Below are positions 1 through 4,340 of a DNA stretch of 5,056 nucleotides, in pieces. Under the pieces are notes generated by a model. That model was not told the origin of the DNA, did not search any database, and saw only the letters and a list, made by a program, of their open reading frames with translations. Each line of letters starts with the position of its first letter. Within the stretch, counting starts at the first letter, position 1. The translations under genes were made by a program, and so were the position numbers. The stretch lies in NCBI GenBank assembly GCA_030622775.1, contig JAUXFS010000191.1, positions 1-5,056 of the forward strand, in the 5' to 3' direction. This stretch comes from Rhodospirillales bacterium. Lineage in GTDB: Bacteria; Pseudomonadota; Alphaproteobacteria; Rhodospirillales; Defluviicoccaceae.

Positions 1-28
1 CACGGAATTGTGAAGGTCGGTGCTCGTA

Positions 29-161
29 CCAGCGAGCCGATCTTGATCGGCTTGCTGGCAAGCGCAAGTGCGCGCCCGGAACGTAGTGAGGATAGCCAAG
101 CGGACGGACGTCCGCGCCCGGCGCCTGAGGGAATTCAGGCGAGCCCGGTCATGGGCTCGCC
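29..161. repeat. Hairpin-rich intergenic segment, possible dispersed palindromic repeat
   Basis: Several inverted repeats follow one another. Bases 29-42 pair with 45-58: 14 positions, all complementary except one G.U wobble, closing on a CTTG turn. GCGC 62-65 pairs with 70-73, GCGGAC 100-105 with GTCCGC 110-115, CCTGA 124-128 with TCAGG 135-139, and GGCGAGCCC 138-146 with GGGCTCGCC 153-161. A 9-bp direct copy of CGCGCCCGG occurs at 71-79 and 113-121. Such density in 130 bases resembles REP/BIME-like or other dispersed palindromic elements, or a structured RNA. Frame 1 on the plus strand is open from the window edge to a TAA at 166-168, so the 3' end of an upstream ORF cannot be excluded, although the translation is not recognisable. 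The inverted repeats are seen directly; the repeat-family reading is inference. Confidence 0.4.
138..161 (-). terminator. Strong hairpin just downstream of the 179-703 gene
   Basis: This is a perfect 9-bp stem, GGCGAGCCC (138-146) with GGGCTCGCC (153-161), and a 6-base loop, 17 bases beyond the stop codon of the minus-strand gene. Its position fits a transcript end. No U-run follows on the minus strand, so it is not a classical intrinsic terminator; it may be a 3' stabilising stem or part of the hairpin-rich segment. Confidence 0.3.
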
Positions 162-178
162 GGTATAACCGGACGGCG

Positions 179-703
179 CTAACGGTCGCCGGGGTGGCAG
201 GGGGGGACCGGCTTGCCGGCGAGGATGTGCGCCCAGGCTTCGTAGAAGTAGGCGCCGGTGGTTCCCGGGCACATCGGCATCGGCGCCGCTGTCCCCGGAT
301 CGTAGCGGGTGTTGAGAAGCATCGAGAACAGCACCAGCCAGATCGCCATCACCCCGGCGAACACGAAGGGTCCCTTGCGAGGGCGGGTGAGGCGGTCGCG
401 GTAGCGCCCGGCGCCGAACGACTCGGCGTCGAGGGCGCCCCGGCGGCGCGCGTCGACCACCTCGCGGCCAAAATGGCGCGCCCACGCCGGCACCACTTGG
501 CCGAACATGTAGGCGGCGAAGGCCTTCTCCAGCGCCTTCTCGTCGGGCTGGCGGCCGAACCAGCGGCGGTAGGCCAGGCGGAAGAACTCGAACTCGCCGA
601 GGCCCAGCGCCTGCGCCGCGTCGGTCACCGCGCGACAGTCCCCGGCGGCATCGACTTTGCCGTTCGGTTCGGTTCTCTCGTGGTTCGGGGCCATCGATCC
701 CAT
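179..703 (-). CDS. Unrecognised single-pass membrane protein, 174 aa
   Basis: I do not recognise a family. Residues 1-110 are soluble and charged; a helix-rich stretch around residues 33-80 contains FRLAYRRWFG. One hydrophobic segment at about residues 113-131 follows a basic cluster (RDRLTRPRK, 103-110), so by the positive-inside rule the N-terminal domain should be cytoplasmic and the last 45 residues periplasmic. That tail carries two cysteines (145 and 169) that could form a disulfide. The frame has the G/C-rich third positions expected of real coding DNA. Two ATG codons, at 703 and 694, are possible starts and neither has a strong ribosome site; the longer form is given. The gene diverges from the radical SAM gene and is followed by a strong hairpin. 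Membrane topology is inferred; function is unknown. Confidence 0.7.
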   Translation of the reverse strand: MGSMAPNHERTEPNGKVDAAGDCRAVTDAAQALGLGEFEFFRLAYRRWFGRQPDEKALEKAFAAYMFGQVVPAWARHFGREVVDARRRGALDAESFGAGRYRDRLTRPRKGPFVFAGVMAIWLVLFSMLLNTRYDPGTAAPMPMCPGTTGAYFYEAWAHILAGKPVPPCHPGDR

Positions 704-795
704 CCGGAGATCCCGTCGCCCAACCAGGGGGGCCGCGTAATACCGGCTGTCCGCGGGTCCGCCCGGTTCGAAAGGGCGTGCTTGTCAGTTTAGCA

Positions 796-833
796 CATCG
801 CCGACATTCGCTGTTGTCCCAATGTCGGCGATG
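796..833. promoter_or_regulatory. Long inverted repeat in the divergent promoter region
   Basis: CATCGCCGACATT (796-808) is an exact inverted copy of AATGTCGGCGATG (821-833), separated by 12 bases; allowing one mismatch the arms extend to 16 bases (793-836). It lies between two divergent genes, where a terminator for either is not expected, so an operator or a 5'-leader hairpin is more likely. A weak -35-like TTGTCA (782-787) sits just before it. The repeat swallows the ATG codons at 822 and 831, which argues that the maturase starts later, at 882. A smaller inverted repeat, TGTCG (876-880) with CGACA (885-889), straddles that start and shares the TGTCGG core. The symmetry is seen; regulation is inferred. 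Confidence 0.45.
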
Positions 834-881
834 CGCGCACAATCGGCTGAGTGGCGATCCCTCAACAACGGTGATTGTCGG

Positions 882-2210
882 ATGCGACAGGCCCCGTCCC
901 AGAAAGCGCCCCCGAAGGCCCCGCCGGCGTTTCACGTGCTGGTCAAGCCGACCGGGGCGGTGTGCAATCTCGATTGCAAGTACTGCTTCTTCCTGACCAA
1001 GGAACGGCTCTATCCCGGCAGCCCGTTCCGCATGGCCGACGACGTGCTGGAAACCTATATCCGCCAGCTCATCGAGGCCCACCGCACGCCGGAAGTGACG
1101 ATCTCGTGGCAGGGGGGCGAGCCGACGCTGATGGGGCTCGACTTCTTCCGCCGCGCGATCGAGATCCAGGACAAGCACAAGAAGCCGGGGATGACCGTTC
1201 GCAACACCATGCAGACCAACGGCGTGCTGCTCAACGACGAGTGGGGCGCGTTCCTCCGCGAGCACAATTTCCTGATCGGCCTGAGCGTCGATGGGCCGCG
1301 CGAGCTGCACGACGCCTACCGGGTGGACAAGGGGGGACACGGAACCTTCGAGCGGGTGATGCGCGGGTTGCGGGTGCTGCGCAAGCACCAGGTGGACGTC
1401 AACATCCTGACCACCGTGAACGCCGCCAACGCGGATCATCCGCTCGACGTCTATCGGTTCTTCCGCGACGAGGTCGGGACCGAGTTCATCCAGTTCATCC
1501 CGGTGGTCGAGCGCGACAACGAGACCGGCTTCCAGGAGGGCACCAAGGTCACCGGCCGGTCGGTGACGGCGGAACAATGGGGCCGGTTCCTGATCGCCGT
1601 TTTCGACGAATGGGTGCGTCGCGACGTCGGCCGCGTCTATGTGCAGATGATCGACGTCGCGCTGGGCAACTGGGCGGGGGCGCCGCCGACGCTGTGCGTG
1701 TTCTCGCCCACCTGCGGCAACGCGCTGGCGCTGGAGCACAACGGCGATCTCTACGCCTGCGATCACTACGTCGAGCCGAACTACCTGCTCGGCAATATCA
1801 AGGAACGGCCGATGGTCGATCTCGTCGCCTCACCCAGCCAGCGGCGGTTCGGCCGCGACAAGCTGGACAGGCTGCCCGGCTATTGCCGCGCCTGCGCGGT
1901 GCGCTTCGCCTGTCACGGCGGCTGCCCCAAGAACCGGTTCATCGCGACGCCGGACGGCGAGCCGGGGCTGAACTATCTTTGCGCCGGCTACAAGGCGTTT
2001 TTTACCCACGTCGACCGGCCGATGCGGATCATGACCTGGTTGCTGAGGAAGGGGCGGGCGCCGGCGGAGGTGATGCGGATCCTGGCGGCGGAGGAGACGA
2101 AGGAGGCGAAGGGACCGGCCGTGTTCGCCGGCGCCCGACGCAACGCGCCCTGTCCGTGCGGCAGCGGCCGCAAGTTCAAGCAGTGTCACGGCCGCGGAAG
2201 TCCGCCCTAG
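882..2210 (+). CDS. Radical SAM/SPASM enzyme of the anaerobic sulfatase-maturase family, with C-terminal SEC-C motif
   Basis: Enzymes of this family (anSME, AtsB, AslB) are cytoplasmic and use S-adenosylmethionine and iron-sulfur clusters to oxidise an active-site Cys or Ser of a sulfatase to formylglycine without oxygen. In the 442-residue form, the radical SAM cluster motif is C28-x3-C32-x2-C35 after KPTGAVCNLDC, followed by QGGEP (77-81), QTNG (111-114) and SVDGP (135-139). Eight SPASM cysteines (272, 278, 293, 335, 338, 344, 348, 367) have spacing close to that remembered for the Clostridium perfringens enzyme, and Asp294 in YACDHYV matches its catalytic Asp277. Beyond the usual end lies a SEC-C zinc motif, C424-P-C426 with C435-H436. 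ATG codons at 822 and 831 give a longer form, but they fall inside an inverted repeat and the added residues look unlike the family; neither choice has a good ribosome site. No sulfatase is nearby, so the substrate may be another protein or peptide. Confidence 0.88.
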   Translation: MRQAPSQKAPPKAPPAFHVLVKPTGAVCNLDCKYCFFLTKERLYPGSPFRMADDVLETYIRQLIEAHRTPEVTISWQGGEPTLMGLDFFRRAIEIQDKHKKPGMTVRNTMQTNGVLLNDEWGAFLREHNFLIGLSVDGPRELHDAYRVDKGGHGTFERVMRGLRVLRKHQVDVNILTTVNAANADHPLDVYRFFRDEVGTEFIQFIPVVERDNETGFQEGTKVTGRSVTAEQWGRFLIAVFDEWVRRDVGRVYVQMIDVALGNWAGAPPTLCVFSPTCGNALALEHNGDLYACDHYVEPNYLLGNIKERPMVDLVASPSQRRFGRDKLDRLPGYCRACAVRFACHGGCPKNRFIATPDGEPGLNYLCAGYKAFFTHVDRPMRIMTWLLRKGRAPAEVMRILAAEETKEAKGPAVFAGARRNAPCPCGSGRKFKQCHGRGSPP

Positions 2211-2232
2211 AGCTTGTCCGAGCCTCGGCCGT
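2188..2232. terminator. Possible bidirectional stem around two convergent stop codons
   Basis: ACGGCCG (2188-2194) and CGGCCGT (2226-2232) are exact inverted copies flanking the overlapping stops of the maturase and the 2207-2554 gene. The 31-base loop is long and there is no T-run on either side, so this is only a weak candidate. Confidence 0.18.
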
Positions 2233-2554
2233 TGGCGACCCTGCGGATCTTGTCGAGGAAGAACGTCACCGCCGTGGTCTCGTCTCCGAACCGGCGAATG
2301 CCCTCGCCGTCGGCCCGAACCCGCCACGGGAACGGATTTCCCTCGATCCGCCAGAGGTCGGCGGCGTAGCGACCAACGGTGGGGCCGACCCGTGCGGTGG
2401 CGATCGTCGGCCCCCGGTTGATCCAGATGTCGGACACCTGACCATGGATCCGCTCGGGGAGGTCGCGGATACTTCGGGGAGGCCGAGACTCGGGTTGGGC
2501 GACCCCGTTTTCGGGCTGTCGGAAGAGGTCGTGAGTGACTGTTTCGGTCTGCAT
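2207..2554 (-). CDS. Unrecognised small soluble protein, 115 aa
   Basis: I do not recognise the family. The first 35 residues are polar and proline/arginine-rich, probably disordered. The rest (from about ISDLPER-like IRDLPERIHG) looks folded, with an alternating segment DIWINRGPTIATARVGPTVG, a tryptophan-containing WRIEG/FPWRV pair, and a C-terminal helix TAVTFFLDKIRRVANG. There is no signal peptide or membrane segment. An in-frame TTG twelve bases upstream would give MENAMQ..., but GGAG at 2561-2564 lies six bases before the ATG at 2554 and settles the start there. The stop TAG shares the palindrome CTAG (2207-2210) with the maturase stop, so the two convergent genes overlap by four bases. 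It lies 64 bases downstream of the acidic 54-residue gene and is probably cotranscribed with it. Confidence 0.72.
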   Translation of the reverse strand: MQTETVTHDLFRQPENGVAQPESRPPRSIRDLPERIHGQVSDIWINRGPTIATARVGPTVGRYAADLWRIEGNPFPWRVRADGEGIRRFGDETTAVTFFLDKIRRVANGRGSDKL

Positions 2555-2560
2555 CGCGTT

Positions 2561-2564
2561 CTCC
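2561..2564 (-). promoter_or_regulatory. Ribosome binding site fixing the start of the 2207-2554 gene
   Basis: Read on the minus strand this is GGAG, extending to GGAGAA, with six bases before the ATG at 2554-2552. It overlaps the alternative TTG start (2566-2564), which is therefore unlikely to be used. Confidence 0.65.
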
Positions 2565-2618
2565 AACGGCGAGCGACGAATCCCCGGCCGGCGCCTAAGC
2601 GGCTAGCCGGGCTCCGCG

Positions 2619-2783
2619 CTATTGAAAGAAGATGGCGTCTGGTTCGCGGTTGGCGATCCGGACCACGTCGTCGATGTCGTCATCGGACAGGTCCGCAAGA
2701 TCGTTCAGTGCGTCGACCCAGTCGTCGAGGCTGTCCCAGCTGTGGCGATACAGTACGCGGCTCATGCTTTCTCGGGTCATCAT
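2619..2783 (-). CDS. Small highly acidic protein, 54 aa, unrecognised
   Basis: This short gene reads MMTRESMSRVLYRHSW..., then a strongly acidic middle (SLDDWVDALNDLADLSDDD) and ends in REPDAIFFQ followed by TAG. Asp and Glu make up about a quarter of the residues and aspartates recur every three or four positions, suggesting amphipathic helices with an acidic face; there is no membrane segment. Coding is supported by mostly G/C third positions (GAC, CTG, GTC, ATC) and by a good ribosome site, GGGGGA at 2791-2796, seven bases before the ATG. An in-frame ATG at 2798 would add five residues but has no ribosome site. The 2207-2554 gene follows 64 bases downstream with no clear terminator between, so they likely form a two-gene operon driven from the AT-rich region upstream. 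Function is unknown; an adaptor, inhibitor or regulatory partner is only a guess. Confidence 0.62.
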   Translation of the reverse strand: MMTRESMSRVLYRHSWDSLDDWVDALNDLADLSDDDIDDVVRIANREPDAIFFQ

Positions 2784-2972
2784 GTTCAAGTCCCCCATGT
2801 CGGATGTTGAATTTCAGGTCCCAAACTGCCCTTAAAAAGAGAAGTACGAAAAACTTGTTCCTCTTAAGAGTGTCCTGCAAACCGATTCGAATTGCAACTG
2901 TTATCCCCCATATGGGTTAGACCATAATGCGAACAAAACAGGAACACAACATAAAAATGTATTTTTTTTGGT
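2784..2972. promoter_or_regulatory. AT-rich divergent intergenic region with palindrome and T8 run
   Basis: Base composition drops sharply here compared with the GC-rich genes on both sides, as expected for promoter DNA. Visible elements are the 10-bp palindrome CCCATATGGG (2907-2916); a -10-like CATAAT (2923-2928) just after it on the plus strand; a stem of AAGT and ACTT around 2840-2860 flanked by AAGAG and CTCTT; and a small ACAT/ATGT repeat (2949-2952 and 2957-2960) followed by eight T (2962-2969). The palindrome next to a -10-like box could be an operator. No well-matched -35/-10 pair can be named on either strand, so individual elements are uncertain although the regulatory role of the region as a whole is likely. 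Confidence 0.5.
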
Positions 2973-3215
2973 GTGCCGGCGGTGGGCAGTACCACCGAGG
3001 TCGCCGGAAACACGGTTGTTGGCGCCCCGAACGCCGTCCGGCCGGCGACGATCTTCGATCTTTCGGGGGCTCCGTCGGATATCGTCGACCGGGTCGTCTC
3101 GGTTCTACGCCGGATGATCTTCGATTTCTCGCTGTGGAGCGCCGCGGCGAAGGCGGCGGCGGCGCTGCTCGTCCGCGAGGAGACGCACCGCTATGTTCTC
3201 AGGGACGAACCGTAG
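2973..3215 (+). CDS. Hypothetical 80-aa protein, start uncertain
   Basis: I recognise no family. The reading frame has strongly G/C-biased third positions throughout, which separates it from a competing ORF starting at 2927 in another frame whose translation is the Arg/Gly/Pro-rich pattern typical of a shadow. Residues 1-25 are small and polar; 26-80 (TIFDLSGAPSDIVDRVVSVLRR, then FSLW, an Ala-rich helix and LLVREETHRYVLRDEP) look like two or three helices of a small soluble protein. The only upstream start is GTG at 2973 (GTG at 2982 is an alternative), with no ribosome site and a T8 run directly before it, so it is either leaderless, badly started, or the tail of a once longer gene. An in-frame TAA at 2952 closes the frame upstream. 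It precedes the cyd operon by about 100 bases on the same strand. Confidence 0.5.
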   Translation: MPAVGSTTEVAGNTVVGAPNAVRPATIFDLSGAPSDIVDRVVSVLRRMIFDFSLWSAAAKAAAALLVREETHRYVLRDEP

Positions 3216-3259
3216 GGCTTCGCCCCGACCCGACGCGCGATCTGCCGAAATCAGTAGCC

Positions 3260-3288
3260 TTGACCGTCCTCCATCGGTTCAAATAGGG
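3260..3288 (+). promoter_or_regulatory. Candidate promoter for the cyd operon
   Basis: TTGACC (3260-3265) is a good -35 hexamer; a poor -10, within CAAATAGGG (3280-3288), follows. It sits 30-60 bases before the CydP-like start in a gap of about 100 bases that otherwise shows only a small GGGC/GCCC hairpin at 3215-3225. No clear FNR-type TTGAT-N4-ATCAA site is visible, although oxygen control is usual for cyd operons. Confidence 0.28.
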
Positions 3289-3319
3289 CTTGAGTTGCGG
3301 TGGTTGCTGGGAGCGCGCG

Positions 3320-3496
3320 ATGTTCCGGAGTTCACTCGCCGGGGAGATCACCATCTGGATCGTCCTCAAGCTGGCGGCGCTGGGCCTGCTGTTCGTCCTG
3401 TTCTTCGGCCCCGACACCCGGCTCGACGTTGATTCCGACGGAGTGGGGCGCATGTTGTTCGGCGCGGGCGAGCAGCGGGAGGGCCGCCGGCCGTGA
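3320..3496 (+). CDS. cydP: CydP-like small membrane subunit of cytochrome bd oxidase, 58 aa
   Basis: CydP-type proteins are short single-pass membrane proteins encoded just before cydA in many Pseudomonadota and regarded as putative small subunits of the bd quinol oxidase. This one has the expected form: a short N-terminus with EITIWIVLK, a hydrophobic helix at about residues 11-30 (LKLAALGLLFVLFF) ending in FFGPDTR, and a polar tail. The start is set by GGGAG at 3309-3313, six bases before the ATG; a TTG at 3290 would add ten residues without improving the site. Its TGA overlaps the GTG of the next gene in GTGA (3493-3496), implying translational coupling. The family assignment rests on length, the LKLAALGLLF...FFGP pattern and position, so it is probable rather than certain. 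Confidence 0.68.
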   Translation: MFRSSLAGEITIWIVLKLAALGLLFVLFFGPDTRLDVDSDGVGRMLFGAGEQREGRRP

Positions 3497-4200
3497 GTGA
3501 CCTTTCCGTCGTCGAGTTGTCGCGCCTCCAGTTCGCCTTGACCGCGCTCTATCACTTCCTGTTCGTGCCGCTGACGATCGGCCTGTCGCTGCTGATGGCG
3601 ATCATGGAGAGCGTCTACGTGATGACCCGGCGGCCGATCTGGCGAGACATGACCAAGTTCTGGGGCCTGCTGTTCGGGATCAACTTCGCCATGGGCGTTG
3701 CCACCGGCATCACCATGGAGTTCCAGTTCGGCACCAACTGGGCGTACTACTCCCACTTCGTCGGCGACGTTTTCGGGGCGCCGCTGGCTATCGAGGGGAT
3801 GATGGCGTTCTTCCTCGAGGCCACCTTCATCGGCCTGTTCTTCTTCGCCTGGAACCGGCTTTCGTCCATTGGCCACCTGTTCGTCACCTGGATGCTGGCG
3901 ATGGGCCTGCTCTTCCTCGGGATGGAAGGCGCGGCGTTTGTCGCCAGCAGTGCGGCGGTGGCGGGGGTGGTGGCGGCGCCGGGGCTGGCGATGTTCCCGT
4001 TCATCCTGCCGTCGTCGACCCACCCGGACCACGGTCTCACCGTCTGGGATTCGTCTTCGAGTCAGTTGACGCTGTTGATCATGCTTGTCGCGACGGTGGT
4101 GTTCATGCCGATCATCATCGTCTACACCGCCTGGGCGTACCGGGTGTTGCGCGGTAAGGTAACCGAGGCGGACGTCGAAAAGGGCGAGTCCCTCTACTAG
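3493..4200 (+). CDS. In-frame chimera: N-terminus of cytochrome bd subunit I (CydA) joined to C-terminus of subunit II (CydB)
   Basis: Residues 1-138 are plainly CydA: VELSRLQFALTALYHF with the heme-ligand histidine (His21, E. coli His19), DMTKFWG, MEFQFGTNW and IEGMMAFFLEATF with both conserved glutamates (101 and 109, E. coli 99 and 107). Just after TWMLAMG (132-138), where CydA should continue with a motif like SNLSALWI, the sequence becomes CydB: GAAFVASS, AMFPFILPSSTHP, LTVWDSSSSQLTL, two membrane helices and the typical end GESLY. E. coli CydA and CydB have about 520 and 380 residues, so about 670 codons (about 2 kb) are absent, including the ligands E. coli His186 and Met393, the quinone loop and most of CydB. 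It cannot be a functional oxidase. GTG start overlaps cydP by four bases, with GGGAGG (3477-3482) upstream. Reading frame and codon use are intact across the junction near 3906. A genomic deletion or a collapsed assembly would look the same. Confidence 0.9.
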   Translation: MSDLSVVELSRLQFALTALYHFLFVPLTIGLSLLMAIMESVYVMTRRPIWRDMTKFWGLLFGINFAMGVATGITMEFQFGTNWAYYSHFVGDVFGAPLAIEGMMAFFLEATFIGLFFFAWNRLSSIGHLFVTWMLAMGLLFLGMEGAAFVASSAAVAGVVAAPGLAMFPFILPSSTHPDHGLTVWDSSSSQLTLLIMLVATVVFMPIIIVYTAWAYRVLRGKVTEADVEKGESLY

Positions 4201-4217
4201 CGAAGGAGGCGTCGGGT

Positions 4218-4340
4218 ATGTGGTACTTCTCCTGGGCTCTGGGCCTGGCCTTGGCGTGCGCCTTCGCGGTGTTCAATGCGATGTGGCTCGAACTCGACGC
4301 CGACGATCACGGCGAGGGCGACCAGTGGGGCGACCCGTGA
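4218..4340 (+). CDS. cydX: CydX, small subunit of cytochrome bd oxidase, 40 aa
   Basis: CydX (YbgT family) is a single-helix inner-membrane protein that binds the CydA side of the bd oxidase and is needed for its stability and heme retention. The protein opens with the family signature MWYFSWALGLALAC and has one membrane helix at about residues 4-24, with the conserved NAMWLE segment (20-25), then a short acidic tail (DADDHGEGDQWGDP). The length is normal for the family. A near-perfect ribosome site, AAGGAGG (4203-4209), stands eight bases before the ATG, and only 17 bases separate it from the chimeric cyd gene. Its TGA overlaps the next gene's GTG. The gene looks fully intact although the main subunits upstream do not. 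Confidence 0.88.
   Translation: MWYFSWALGLALACAFAVFNAMWLELDADDHGEGDQWGDP

Noticed and set aside
68..793. Plus-strand ORF of 241 codons opposite the 174-residue gene
   Set aside because: Low-complexity Arg/Gly/Ala/His composition; the minus-strand frame has better protein character with a clear membrane helix.
135..1766. Long minus-strand ORF of 543 codons
   Set aside because: It lies opposite the maturase and overlaps the 179-703 gene in another frame. Its translation is rich in Arg, Pro, His and Gly without recognisable motifs, as expected of an antisense shadow in GC-rich DNA.
2790..2806. Recurrence of TGTCGG near 822, 876, 2428 and 2798 as a shared operator
   Set aside because: The core is only six bases, common by chance in GC-rich DNA, and only the 796-833 site shows convincing symmetry.
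875..2920. Plus-strand ORF of 681 codons in another frame of the maturase
   Set aside because: The Arg/Ala/Gly-rich translation has no motifs, whereas the overlapping frame carries all radical SAM and SPASM residues.
3260..3284. TTGACC...GGTTCAA as an FNR-like inverted repeat
   Set aside because: The half-sites are too far apart (FNR sites have four bases between TTGAT and ATCAA) and imperfect; TTGACC is better read as a -35 box.
2927..3286. Plus-strand 119-codon ORF starting with MRTKQEHN
   Set aside because: From about residue 20 it turns into Arg/Gly-rich shadow sequence; the 2973-3215 frame has the coding-type third-position bias over the same bases.
3199..4032. Minus-strand 277-codon ORF opposite the cyd chimera
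   Set aside because: It is the antisense of strongly conserved CydA/CydB sequence and has the His/Arg/Pro-rich composition of a shadow.
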